A stretch of 64,000 nucleotides of DNA from Chrysomallon squamiferum (taxonomy: Eukaryota; Mollusca; Gastropoda; Neomphalida; Peltospiridae). Shown here in pieces: positions 33,738 through 45,739 of the stretch. Position 1 is the first letter of the stretch, and each line of letters begins with the position of its first letter. The notes under the pieces are model-generated. The model worked only from the letters and a program-made list of their open reading frames with translations. It searched no databases and was not told the DNA's origin. Both the position numbers and the translations under genes were made by a program. The stretch is from the NCBI GenBank assembly GCA_012295275.1, contig CM022677.1, forward strand, positions 25,770,602 to 25,834,601, in the 5' to 3' direction.

Positions 33738-35060
33738 CCACTACAAATCGTGTAAACACGTATCAAACTGAGATTGCTGAGAAAGTTAAAAGTCTTCATA
33801 TAAAGAAGTATCAAGGTAAAACTCAAAAGTATCAGAAAAAAGAAAAACAAACGTAAAACTAAAAACAATCGTAAAAAAGAAAAATCCTTTTACTCAAATT
33901 ATCTCGAACTATCAATTATCTCGAACTATCAATTTTCTAAACTAAATAAAACTCGAAAGAAGAAGAACTATTTCTCGAGATAAAAGAAGAATCGAAAAAA
34001 AGTAAAACAAAAATAAAAAAAAATAAAAAAAAAGAAGAATGGAAAAACCAGAAAAAACCGAAAACCGAAGACAGGTGAAAAATCAAAGAAACAAAGAAAA
34101 AAAAAAAAATAAAAAAAATAATAAGAAAAATCAAATCTCTAAAATGGTTCAAAATTTATTTTATTTTCTTTTTTTACACAAGAAAATTAAAAGAAATAAA
34201 AATCGAAAAAAAGAAAATGGAAAAACGTAAAACGAAGAATAAAGTTAAATGCCTACGTAAATCTTCAACATACAGCTTTCAAAAAACGAAAGGTAAAAGA
34301 CATAAAAAAAACGATAAAAGAAGAATGAAGGTAAAAATTGACAAAAAAAACCTAAAAAATATATTTATAGGTTTCTTATGAACCAAAGTATAAAAAAATG
34401 TCTTTAAAAAAATTCTATAAAAAGAGGAATGAAAGAACGAAGAAACAAACGAAAATTAAGACGAATGAAGGAAAGAAAGAGCAACCTAAAAATAAGAAGA
34501 ATGAAGAAAATAAGAAGAAAGGAATAAACAAGAAGAAATCTAAAAGTTACAGGAATCGGGTAGAAACAAAATGAAACCGAAGACAAGAAGAATGGAAAAG
34601 AGACAAAATATTCTAAAAGTGATACAAATAAACTAAAAAAAAATAAAATAATAATAATAATAATAGAAGTACAAGTAAAAAGAATCGAAAAAAGAAGAAA
34701 ACCGAAAATTGGATAAGAAAAATCAGGAATAAAATATTTCTCAAATGTCTAACAGTTCTTATCAGAAGAAACGTTGTGAAAGAAACAAAAATTGAAAAAA
34801 GAAGGATAAAACTAAAAGTCTACGTAAAACTTTAGCTAATAACTTTTTCTTAAAACGACTGGTAAAAGAAATAAAAATCGAAGAAAAAAAAACGAAGCTA
34901 AAAGTGGTGAAAAATCTAAATGTTTATCTATAGGTTTCCTAACAGGCATAGACAAGAAAAAAAGGTTAAGAAAATGGAGAAATGTAGAAGAAAACTAAAA
35001 TGAAGAAGCTGTAATGACAAATTAAGAATAATCGGGAAAAGAAAAAGCAATTCGAAATTA
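33690..35060. repeat. A-rich degenerate repeat block
   Basis: About 1.4 kb with strong A (and G over C) excess on the plus strand and recurrent AAAATCGAAAAAAGAA-like strings. Two internal segments (about 34225-34385 and 34795-34945) share order, including TACGTAAA, GGTAAAAGA and TTTATAGGTTTC, so they are diverged copies. A T-rich block (33180-33680) precedes it. Confidence 0.65.
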
Positions 35061-36860
35061 ATAAGTAATCTTATACATATTTCATTGTTGTTTCATTGTT
35101 CTTCTTGAGGTTGTTATTTTCGATTGTAATTTTGTTTCAGTATTCACATTATGAGATTTGAAATTAACTTGCAACAACCGCGTCAGTCAATAATGAAATA
35201 AAATCAGTACGTTTGATAGTAGCTGCTGTTTATAATGTACAGTAACCAGACGTAGGTGTCTTAACCAAACAGATTCAGAAAACACAAACACAAACACATG
35301 TGTGTGTATTATGTACGTGTGTATTTGTATATATAGATTATACCCACAGTGCATACATAGATACAAAAAACATATGCAATATACACATAGAAGCATTCAG
35401 AGAATCCAAAATATATCTGCAAATACACCAGTCAAGAACATATAGAACATCTGTGATATCAGTCATGGTATACACGGTTTCCATACAAGACAGAATTATT
35501 CAAAAACAGAATATCCAAATGTCGGGCTGATCAGAAGAGGCACTGAAAATACAACATGGCCGTCTAAACTTCATTGTTTACATTGACTAATTTCAGACTG
35601 TTGTTACCTTTCATAATTAATGAGGTTTAAACAGTGGATCACTCTGCTATTGGAATAACACTCTGCTAGTCTGACACGAAGACAATCACGTGTTTTTCGT
35701 AGTTCTTTTCTTTCTTTTTCTTTTGTGTTTGTGTGTTTTTGTGTGTCTTTTTTTTTTTTTTTTTTTTATTTTAGCTGCTGCTGTTGTTGTTGTTATTGTT
35801 GTGTCCAAAGGGCTAGACTAAGACTACGCTGAACAATAGTGATTACATGTTACATCCCAGTTGTGAGTCAGCCAAAGGTAATCTCACCTCGTCCTGATTA
35901 AATACATCCTTGTTTTAGTGTGAATACTGAGAAATAAGTAATAAGAATAATTTTATAATGAAATATCAAAGAAATACAAATAAAATATAGAAACTGTTTC
36001 TAATTTAAATAAATCCAAGATGGCGACATGATTCAGCAGACAAAATGATCTGAGAAACGTAGTCAGAGGATGAACTACTATCAGCTCCTAAGAGAATCAG
36101 ACGTTACAAATATTTCTCTGAAATTTTCAGGGAATTAAGAATATTTCCTGTAAAATATCACAGCAGGAGTCGCATGGCTATCACTGGCCCTTTTTCCTGA
36201 ACCCTTCGTGGTGACCCTTATACATACATAAACAAAACATCTTTAAACCGCTGACTTTGGTGGTATAAATAAATAAATATATAAATAAATAAATAAATAA
36301 ATAATAGATAAAGGAAAGAAAGAAGATTTGAATAATAATAAAAATAATAATAATAATTATAATAATAATAATAATAATAATAGTAATAATTTGCAATAAA
36401 GCTACAGTGAAGACCATTACTTCTATAATAATAATACAATTAAACATTAGTAACGTCTATAGAACACACACACACACATACACATAGAAATACACACACG
36501 TGGACATACTAATACAAACAAATAAATAAATAAATGCAAACAAACAAATAAATAATCAGAAAAATAACATCCGAATAAATACACATAAACATAGAAACAC
36601 AAACACAGACATAAACATACAAATGCAAAAACTCTAAAAGATACAAAACAAACACATTAAACATACAAATACATTAACACACATAAACATACAAATATAC
36701 AGAACTATATAACCATACAAGTACATATAAATAAATAAATAAATAAATAAACAAACAAATAAAACAGTGAATTAGTAAATAAATAAATATATAATATATA
36801 AATAAGCAAATAAATAAATAAAAGAGTAAAATAGATACAATTTAGTTACCGACTGATTAA
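35060..36860. other. Intergenic, no gene recognised
   Basis: Mixed and T-rich sequence, ATA array (36330-36380), then A-rich ATAAATAA and ACATACAAA tracts up to 36830. No supported exon. Confidence 0.4.
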
Positions 36861-36862
36861 GT

Positions 36863-37520
36863 AGATTGTTCTGTATAGTCTAAACATGTTACTTCTCTAC
36901 TGACAAAGTAGATTATTCTGTATAGTCTAAACATGTTACTTATCTACTGACAAAGTAGATTATTCTGTATAGTCTAAACATGTTACTTATCTACTGACAA
37001 AGTAGATTATTCTGTATAGTCTAAACATGTTACTTATCTACTGACAAAGTAGATTATTCTGTATAGTCTAAACATGTTACTTATCTACTGACAAAGTAGA
37101 TTATTTTAGATATGGCAAACAATTCACGTATTCCCTGACAAAGTACAATATTTTACATGGTTGTACACAATATACTTTACTCACTAATAAAGTAGATTAT
37201 ATCATATATAGTCTAAGCAGTTTACTTACAAAGTACATTTTTTTGTATTTTGTAAATAATTTATTTTAACACTGACAAAGTACATTATTTTATATACTGT
37301 AAACAATTTACTTTAACACTGACAAAGTACATTATTTTATATACTGTAAATAATTTACTTTCATTCTGACAAAGTACATTATTTTATATATTGTAAACAA
37401 TTTACTTACACATTGACAAAATACGTTATTTACTGTATTGATAAAGAATATTATTTTATATACATCATTTATTTCCTCATTGACAAAGTAGATTATATTA
37501 TATATTGTAAATAATTTGCA
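36863..37520. repeat. 47-bp minisatellite with diverged tail
   Basis: Five near-identical 47-bp units (36863-37097; core GTCTAAACATGTTACTTATC), then roughly nine diverged units sharing GACAAAGTA(C/G)ATTATTTTAT to about 37520. Confidence 0.92.
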
Positions 37521-37903
37521 AATCAAAGTGCTGTAAGGAAATTAGTATTCATAACGTCATACTTCGGCACCGACAAATTACGTCAGACAACTTTCAGTTT
37601 GTAAATTCCTTTTAAAGTCTGTGTTATCGCTTCCTTTTTATTTTAAATTTATATATATTTTAAGTAAATTTTAAATAGAAATATCTGCGAAATGTAAATT
37701 ATCTGATAATTACGTTCAAAGAACAAACCGTTAGTTTTTCAAATACGAAGTGTGGTAACGTAAACAAAACGATTCACAATGTTTGTTTATTTATTTATTT
37801 ATTTAGTTTTTTTTTTTATTTATTTTTCTTTCTTTCTGTTTTCTTCATTATAACCATATAATATTTAATTTATTATTATTTTTATTAAACTTTTTTCTTT
37901 ACC

Positions 37904-37939
<36 letters not shown>

Positions 37940-38193
37940 GGTACGAATATATTTATATATATATAATTAGACCGTATATTCGTACCGCAATAATAATAAT
38001 ATAAAAATATAAACATATAATATTAATTTATTATTACTGTTATTAAATTTCTTTTTTCTTTATAATTTTTCTTTCTTTTTTCCATGTTTGATATTTAATT
38101 ATTTCTTTATTTTAATTTTAATTTTAATTTTATTGTTGTTGTTTTTTTTTTGTTGTTTTTTTGTTATTTTCATTTGATTAATTTTATTTATTT

Positions 38194-38239
<46 letters not shown>

Positions 38240-38540
38240 ATTATTATTTATAGTCTTTAACATATACGCTTATAAAACTATTCAGCAGGATTTTTAACCC
38301 CATCTAGAATATGCTTTGACTGTCTTTTCGTGTTACAGTCAGTAAAATTTATACATATCTGTCAGTTTATATATCTATAATGACTCTCCATGTGTTTATA
38401 TCTCTGTGTGTGTGTGTGTGTGCGTGCGTGTGTTTCTGTCTGTTAAAGGTGAGGGAATGTGCTTGTCTGCACGTGTCTGTCTGTGTCTGTGTGTGAGTAC
38501 AGTTGTTAGTTCAGATGTGACTGAGATTTAGTTTTCTACT
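37521..38540 (+). other. Upstream region of gene A, with TGACG-type motifs
   Basis: Two CGTCA motifs (near 37554 and 37582) in a short complex segment, then T-rich sequence, a TAT array at 37905-37939, a GT run (38198-38234) and a second GT run. A promoter here is plausible, but no start site or first exon can be placed. Confidence 0.35.
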
Positions 38541-38561
38541 TGCAGGTGACAGCAGGTTGAG

Positions 38562-38604
38562 ATGTACAGATTAGCAGCCATTCAAACCATCCTTGTACTC
38601 ATTG
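38562..38604 (+). CDS. Gene A signal-peptide exon
   Basis: M-Y-R-L-A-A-I-Q-T-I-L-V-L-I, ending at CATTG|GTACGA in phase 1. Reading on past this donor also stays open but would leave the next exon out of phase. Immediately after it lie five 23-bp TATACTTATATATGTGTATTG units. Confidence 0.72.
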
Positions 38605-39866
38605 GTACGACCACTCGTCTGTGTGGACAGTATACATGTATATGTGTATTGTATACTTATATGTGTGTATTGTATACTTATATATGTGTATTGTATACTT
38701 ATATATGTGTATTGTATACTTATATATGTGTATTGTATACATGCATGGAGTTCTGTATAAATGTAGATGTGAGCACTACACATGTATGTGTGTACTATAC
38801 ATACATACATACATACATACACAGATGGATAGATTGATGAATGTGTGAAATCTTGTAGAAACTATTGCCTTTGTCTCTTTGGGTATTTAATAAATCCGTT
38901 TCCGAGTAAATCAAGCTACTCGTTTGTGTTTAAATTTCAGTACACGGACAGTGGTTAGAATGGGAAAAAGACACGATGTCTCTGTGCTCGAACGAGACGT
39001 GTCACAGGACTGTTCAGATGATCAGACACTGCATTATTAGGAAACGTGCTTGTACAGGGCCTCGCCTCAAAAATTTCACCGAGAAGTGCTCTGTTTCCCA
39101 GTGTGAAAGAGGTAACAACAACAACAACCACAACAACAACAGTAACAGTAACAACAACAGCAATATTAAAAAAACAAAAAAAAAAAAAAAAAAAAACAAT
39201 ACCAATAAAAATAACAACCTCAAACAACATTAACAGCAACAAAAACAGCAATAACAAAAACAACAACAACAACAACAATAATAATAATAATAATAATAAT
39301 AATAGCTCCTAGTAAAAGTTATTGAAGCGGTGGTAGTAGCAGTAGTAATAGTAGACGTAGTAACAGTAGCAGTTGCAGTAGCTGTAGTAGTAATAGTAGA
39401 AGCAGTAGTTGTATCGAGGTATATAATGCATAGTAACAGTGATAGTAGTAACATAACTTGTAGTAGTAGTAGTAGTAGTAATAGTAGACATAGTAACAGT
39501 AGCGTTGCAGTAGCTGTAGTAGTAATAGTAGAAGCAGTAGTAGTATTGAGTTATATAATGCATAGTAATAGAAATAGTAGTAACTTGTAGTAGTAGTAGT
39601 GGTAGTAGTAGTAGTAGCAGCAGCAGCAGTAGTAGTAGTAGTAGTAGTAGCAGTAGTAGTAGTAATAGTAGCAGCAGTAGTAGTAGTGACAGCACTAATA
39701 GTAGTAGTAGTCGTTGTAGTAGTAGTCGTAGTAGTAGTAGTAGTCGTAGTAGTAGTAGTAGTAGTAGTAGTAGTTACAGCACTAATAGTAGTAGTAGTAG
39801 TAATAATAGCAGCAGTAGTAGTAGTGACAGCACTAATAGTAGTAGTAGCAGTAGTAGTAGTAGTAG

Positions 39867-39961
<95 letters not shown>

Positions 39962-41656
39962 AGATTAACTGGTGTGTTTTAACTGTTCAGACAGAAGAGT
40001 ACACCACACTGGAGGCTGGGGTCCCTGGTATGAGAACTTCGTCGTGCCGTGCACCGTGACGTGCGGAGAGGGAAATGGGTCTCTCTACATCCTCACCAAG
40101 CGTGACTGCTACAGCGTCAGTGTTTGCGACGGCGAGTCCGTCAACATTGCGAAAGAGTCGTGTGTGGCACCACTACGGGTTTGCCCTGGTATAACATCTA
40201 CTTCCTGTGTTGTCTAGTTTTATCTGTCCACTTTCGGTGTTGTCTAGTTTTATCTACACACTTTTGGTGTTGTCTAGTTTATCTACACACTTTCAGTGTT
40301 GTCTAAGTATTATCTATATACTTTCAGTGTTGTCTAGTTTTATCTGTCCACTTTCGGTTTTGTCTAGTTTTATCTATCCACTTTAGGTGTTGTCCAGCTT
40401 TATTCACACATTTTTGCGTGGTCTAGTATCATCTACATACTTCTACTGTCGTCTAGTATTATCTACATACGTCTAGAATTGCGGAGTATTATCTAAATAC
40501 ATCAGAATTGTCATATATGTTGTCTAGTATTATCTACACACTTCTAGAATTGTCTAGTATTTTCTATCTAAATTGTCCACATCCAGAATTGTCTAGTATT
40601 ATATATACACATATAATGATGTCTAAATACATACTAGTATTATCTACATACATCTCTAGATCTATTGTCTAGTATTTTCTACATACTTCTAGAATTGTCC
40701 AATATTATCTACATACGTCAAATTGTCTAATTGTCTAGTATTATATTCATACATATAATGTTGTCTAAATCTACATACATAGTTGTCTATTTTATCTATC
40801 TACATACATGTTATCTACAAACATCTAGAATTGTCTAGTATTATCTATATCTATATATCTACATACATAGATTCATTGTCTGTGTTGTTCTTAATTGTAT
40901 TGTAATATACTGTACATTATGTTGTAGGATTTAGTACTGTAGTGTACATTATTGAATTGTCTGTATTTTAATGTATTGCACACCATTGTGATGTAAAATA
41001 GAGAATCCTTTTATACTGTGTTGTACAGTAAGATATTATACTGTAATATAATGTACCGTTGCATTGCAGTATATAGCATTCTATTGTAACATATTGTATC
41101 ACACTGTATTTTATTGTACTATATTGTATAAATTGTATTGTATTGTGTAATATATGGTACTGAATTGTAATAAATTGTGTTATATTGTATTACATTGTGT
41201 TATATTATAATGCACCTATAATAAATTTATTGTATTGTAATGAAGTATATTATAGTATATTGTATAGTTATCAATTGTATCGTATTTGTAATAAATTGTA
41301 CTGTATTATACTGTAGTATAAGGTATTGTATTGTATTACATATACTGTATTGTACTGTATTGTACTCTATTGTAATAAACTGTATTGTACTCTATTCTAA
41401 TACACTATATTGTACTATACTGTAATACACTATATTGTAATACGCTGTAGTTTACTGTATTGTAATAAATTGTCTTGTATTGTACTTCCAGTGCGCAGTA
41501 CTCAGATTAAGACGATTGATCTGAGCACTAACGAGACTCTGATACTTTTCTCTACTTTCCTCATCACTTTATTACTGATTGTCTGTTTTGTCCATTACAG
41601 GTATGTATATATGTATATATACACTCACACAAACACACGCGCTCCCTGCACACACG

Positions 41657-41695
<39 letters not shown>

Positions 41696-42941
41696 CAGAC
41701 ACGTCCATGCACATTTTCGCACTCATACACACCCGTATAACATTCATACACATATAATAATACACATGCACACACACACAAACAAACACATATACAAAAA
41801 CAAACACACACATATAAACACACGTACATATGCATACAGACGCACACAAACACACATGTGTGTATGTTTCTAAGTATGTATGTATGTACACATGTGTTTG
41901 TATATGTATATATGCATATGTATGTATGAGTGTATATATATATATATATACACACACAGGCTCACATTTTTATATACATATATATTATTATTGTTGTTGT
42001 TGTTGTTGTTGTTGTTATTATTAGTAGTAGTAGTAGTAGTTTTATTATTATTATTGTTGTTGTCGTTGCTGTTATCATCATCATCATCATCGTTTAGACT
42101 GACGCATCGTGATGACAGCGGTGAAAGCAAACGTCTGGTCGTTGACTTTAAAGAGATGAACACGTTTCGCATCCAGCCTAACGAAGCCGAATCCTTCGAC
42201 AACAACTACGACGGCGCCACGAGCAACAACGCCAACAGCAACGTCCACGCCAGTAACTCTTTCCAGCTGACGGACGTGGCCAATCAGCCGCACGTGTGCA
42301 CGGTGAGCGACAGCAACATTTTCACCTTCCGAAACGACGTCATCGAAGGCTTCCGCAACGACGTGGACGAAAACCTGGATTTCAGAAGTCAGGCGATTAC
42401 GAGCAAAACTTTTAGAAACGAGAACGGGACAGGGCAGGAGTTCAGAAACAAGATGGCCGCGGGACAGGAGTTCAGAAACAAGATGGCTGCGGGACAGGAG
42501 TTCAGAAACAAGATGGCTGCGGGACAGGAGTTCAGAAACAAGATGGCCGCGGGACAGGAGTTCAGAAACAAGATGGCTGCGGGACAGGAGTTCAGAAACA
42601 AGATGGCTGCGGGACAGGAGTTCAGAAACAAGATGGCGGCCGGACAGGAGTTCAGGAAGGAGGTGACGGCGGAGGAGAAGATAAGAGAGGAAATCGTGAG
42701 CGTGTTCAGGAACGAAATCATGATGGACTACGACTACGACAGCGGCAGGTCGCTGTCCAGAGCTTCCCACATCGGCACCTCAGTCGGGTTCCACACCGCC
42801 TTTCTGCACGACGGCCACGCGGATAACGACAATAGCCACAACAGCAACGTCGTGCTTAGCTCGAGGCAGAGCTCGGTTTTCTCGAGGCAGCAAGGGTTTG
42901 ACGTCACATTCTCAGAAAACACGAGCGAACAGAAATGGTAA
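38562..42941 (+). CDS. Gene A: type I membrane protein, two TSP1-type domains and long repetitive tail
   Basis: Five coding exons: 38562-38604, 38941-39111, 39991-40188, 41492-41600, 42098-42941, giving 454 residues without a stop. Residues 1-14 form a hydrophobic signal, 15-71 a TSP1-like domain, 72-137 a TSP1 domain, about 154-172 a transmembrane helix, and 175-454 an unusually long tail with seven 10-residue repeats (289-358). An AG after a T/C-rich tract at 38545, 16 nt before the ATG, suggests an upstream non-coding exon. AATAAA at 42972-42977 follows the stop. All exon junctions are phase 1 except the last (phase 2), as in genes B-D. The family role is likely adhesion or reception; the ligand and signalling route are unknown. 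Confidence 0.82.
38941..39111 (+). CDS. Gene A TSP1-like exon
   Basis: 171 nt, phase 1-1; acceptor AAATTTCAG, donor AGAG|GTAACA. H-G-Q-W-L-E-W opens the domain, followed by six cysteines (L-C-S-N-E-T-C, H-C, A-C, K-C, Q-C). C-S-N-E-T-C replaces the standard C-S-x-T-C-G. Possible N-glycosylation sites N-E-T and N-F-T. Confidence 0.75.
39330..39962. repeat. GTA trinucleotide region with a 120-125-bp duplication
   Basis: A compound segment (AGTAACAGTAGC...TATATAATGCATAGTAA) occurs twice (about 39345-39470 and 39480-39595), followed by (GTA)n with GCA interruptions up to 39962. All lies in the intron between the two TSP1 exons. Confidence 0.9.
39991..40188 (+). CDS. Gene A TSP1 exon
   Basis: 198 nt, phase 1-1; acceptor AACTGTTCAG, donor CCTG|GTATAA. 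G-G-W-G-P-W, then P-C-T-V-T-C-G, D-C, V-C-D-G, S-C and V-C-P. GC content is well above the flanking introns. Closest in layout to the gene Z domain at 19042, where a five-residue region also lies between the last W and P-C-S-V-T-C. Confidence 0.88.
40200..41480. repeat. Degenerate intronic repeats (TTGTCTAGT units, then TGTATTGTA units)
   Basis: About 40200-40860: roughly 31-bp units with GTTGTCTAGTTTTATCTACA cores that decay rightwards. About 40860-41480: shorter TGTATTGTAATA-like units. Both fill the intron before the transmembrane exon. Confidence 0.85.
41492..41600 (+). CDS. Gene A transmembrane exon
   Basis: 109 nt, phase 1 in and phase 2 out; acceptor GTACTTCCAG, donor TACAG|GTATGT. 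A short stalk with N-E-T, then L-I-L-F-S-T-F-L-I-T-L-L-L-I-V-C-F-V-H and Y-R. Same phase pattern as the membrane exons of genes B, C and D. Confidence 0.88.
41610..42070. repeat. CA/GT and TTG/GTA microsatellites
   Basis: CA-rich (41625-41850), turning to GT/TATG-rich (41855-41935), then TTG and AGT trinucleotides next to the tail-exon acceptor. Confidence 0.88.
42098..42941 (+). CDS. Gene A cytoplasmic-tail exon with FRNKMAAGQE repeats
   Basis: 844 nt, single final exon. Rich in Asn, Asp and Ser, with repeated F-R-N motifs. At 42441-42650 a 30-bp unit repeats seven times (F-R-N-K-M-A-A-G-Q-E) with mostly synonymous differences, preceded by F-R-N-E-N-G-T-G-Q-E and followed by F-R-K-E-V-T-A-E-E. 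No known signalling domain is recognised. Higher GC than its surroundings. Confidence 0.87.
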
Positions 42942-42971
42942 CACTGTCGTTGTTAGGTGGATTTTAAAATC

Positions 42972-42977
42972 AATAAA
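42972..42977 (+). terminator. Polyadenylation signal of gene A
   Basis: AATAAA 31 bp after the stop codon; a second AATAAA follows within 10 bp. Confidence 0.65.
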
Positions 42978-43199
42978 TCAATAAATATGTTTTTCTTTTG
43001 AGACTGATAATTTAAAGAAAACAATGCTGATGTAGTAAATAATGGATGAAAGAATTGGAAGATAAACAAATAAATAAATAAATAAACAAATTCAGTGGTT
43101 TTCTGTTATATATTTGTTTGTGCACTTATGTATGTCGTGTTACTAGAATTACACTATTACAAAAAACATTCTGCTGTATGTTTGGTTGCCTGTGTGTGT

Positions 43200-43440
43200 G
43201 TGTGCGTGGCTGTGCTTGCAAGTGAGTGTGTTTTGTACGTGAGTTTGAGTGTGTGTACGTGTGTCTATTTCTCTGTATGTGTGTGTGGCTGTGCTTGCAA
43301 GTGAGTGTGTTTTGTATGTGAGTTTGAGTGTGTGTACGTGTGTCTATTTCTCTGTATGTGTGTGTGGCTGTGCTTGCAAGTGAGTGTGTTTTGTACGTGA
43401 GTTTGAGTGTGTGTACGTGTGTCTATTTCTCTGTATGTGT
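43200..43440. repeat. 79-bp GT-rich minisatellite, three copies
   Basis: The unit starting GTGGCTGTGCTTGCAAGTGA recurs at 43206, 43285 and 43364 with few changes. GT-rich sequence continues to about 43660. Confidence 0.92.
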
Positions 43441-43659
43441 GCGTGCATGCTAGTATGAGTTTATGAGTACATCTCTTTGTAAGTAAATCGTATATTTGTC
43501 TTTGTGAGTATGTCTGTGTCTGTCTGTGTGTGGGAGAATATTTATGCGCTTTTCGAGTATTTGTGTGCGTTTGTCTGTGTGTATGTCTGTGTCTGTCTGT
43601 GTGTGGGTGAATATTTATGTGCGTGCGTATTTGTGTGTGTTTGTGTATGTCACGTCGTG

Positions 43660-44260
43660 TGTATTTTAACTGATGTGTTTTAAAACAACACTACAAGTTT
43701 ACTTCTATAAACACTGCACCGAGTCCAACACAGAAAACTGAAAACACAAAAACAGTTTTCTGTCTCAGCACAACACATGTAATCTTAGCTCAATCCTGAT
43801 TCTGAAAGTTTACAAAAATCGGCAGAGTTTATGTTTTAAAAAAAAATAATAATAAAAAAAAAATTTTAAAAAAATATTAAAATACTGTATTTTAATAAAG
43901 GTTTTCTTGTTGTTAATCTTTTCGAACAAGGATTTATTTCACATCTGGAGAGTGATCAGTTCTGTTTATTCACAAACAATTTATTATCTTTCGAGTTGAC
44001 TGGATACTGATGTAAAGGCTTGTAACCCAGTATAGATAGATAGATAATACTGCTAGTTAAAAAATGAAACCTTTCACATCACCTGGTACAAAACTTTACA
44101 AGAGTCACTTGGTCGGAGACAAATGTAAACAAAGTTACATTGTGTTTTTCTAGGATTAAAAATCCGATTCGTATTCGAAAATAAAATTACAATTATTCGG
44201 GCGGAATTTGACCTTGTCAGTTTGTATTTATGATGTCATGTAATGTAAACATGTCTACAG

Positions 44261-44329
<69 letters not shown>

Positions 44330-45265
44330 TACAGAAGAGACAAAAGAAGGAATGATAGAATTCAAAGAAAAAGGACAGTAAGTAAATTAACAACAAACTA
44401 TTCGTGTTGCTATATAATCTATTATACTGTTTCCAGTACATTATTTACATTACGCTACAGATGGGAATCAGTCTAGGTGATCTGCGAAAAAGGAAGTGAC
44501 GTTTATTTTCACTTAAAGTATTTCATCAATAACGTAAATTACGTCTGCTATGAAACAGACGGAAATGATTGCTATTTGAGGAAATATGTGGGTATTAGTA
44601 GTTGATAATCTTGCAGTTTTATCTTTGTAGAAGTTTTACTGACACGATTTGTTGTTAATTCAGATATTATAATTCTTAAACAGGTCTAAATATATTTTCG
44701 CTTGTCATATTCATTTTCTAAACTTTCGCATGCAACTGCGTGTTTGAGTTAAAAAATAAAATAACTGCATCAACGATTAGGAAAAAAAAAACAAAGATAA
44801 TAATAATTGTCTGTGACAAACGAAAATGAGCATGCAGAGTTTATGAGGTAATTTTAAACTTGCACTGACATCAGAACAACAACAACATTTAATGACGTCA
44901 GCAAAACTATAGATCGAATATTTGTTACTAAGTAATCATGGAAGGTAATTTTCTCTGTTATGAAATAAATACTGTGATAGCTGTTCTCAAATCTAATATT
45001 ATGTCTTTTATTTTGCTATTTTTACCTTTATTTGTTCAGTAATAAAAAGATTACAACCAGTACAAACTGCTCATGTTGTTTTCTTTGTTTTCTGTTTTCT
45101 TTTTTCCTGTTTAGTAGTCTTTGCAGTTCCTGTATAATCGACCATACCAACAGTGCGCGTGTAACCTTTTATCCCAAATATTAAGTTTAAAAAAAAAAAA
45201 AACGAGAAAAAGAAAGGAGCATAAATTGTTTTGTGTGTTGATGTTACAGTCTGCAGGATAAACAC
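43660..45265. other. Intergenic / upstream region of gene B
   Basis: No coding exon seen. Contains an ATA array (44262-44330), TGACGTCA at 44893-44900 and a paired TAACGTAAATTACGTC segment near 44530, comparable to the motifs upstream of the other genes. A non-coding first exon is expected, because the signal exon is preceded by an acceptor-like TTACAGTCTGCAG. Confidence 0.4.
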
Positions 45266-45314
45266 ATGAAGACGTTGTTTCAGTTGTTCTTCCATGCTTT
45301 AGTTTTAAACAACG
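45266..45314 (+). CDS. Gene B signal-peptide exon
   Basis: M-K-T-L-F-Q-L-F-F-H-A-L-V-L-N-N, donor AACG|GTTTGT, phase 1. The ATG is the only one in frame that gives a hydrophobic leader of normal length. Confidence 0.68.
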
Positions 45315-45523
45315 GTTTGTATGTTATATGCTAATAAATATGATAGATCGATATAGAGACAAATAGACAGACAGACAGACAGACAGACGGAGTCAGACAG
45401 ATAGACAGTTGACAAAGAGAAAGACAAATACTAATATTGTTGTGTGTTGCAAACTACAAGTGCAGCTACTACAACTACTGTACGACTCATTTTCTTTTCT
45501 TTACTTTTTTCTTTCTATTTTTA

Positions 45524-45570
<47 letters not shown>

Positions 45571-45708
45571 TCGCATTAGTTTTTTTGATTTTTTTTCTTT
45601 TCTTTATTTTGGAATTTCGGGGATTTCTTCAGTTCTTTAATTATTTATTCAATACAATATTTATATTTTTATATTTTATTTATTTATTTTTTTTTCTCAT
45701 TTCTTTTT

Positions 45709-45739
<31 letters not shown>

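Noticed and set aside
39599-39982. Poly-Val/Ala open frame upstream of the gene A TSP1 exon
   Set aside because: Translation of the GTA array; it lies in the intron, and a clean acceptor at 39990 explains the exon.
42087-42770. Minus-strand frame opposite the gene A tail repeats
   Set aside because: Shadow of a 30-bp coding repeat that is open on both strands because the unit is a multiple of three; no splice context on the minus strand.
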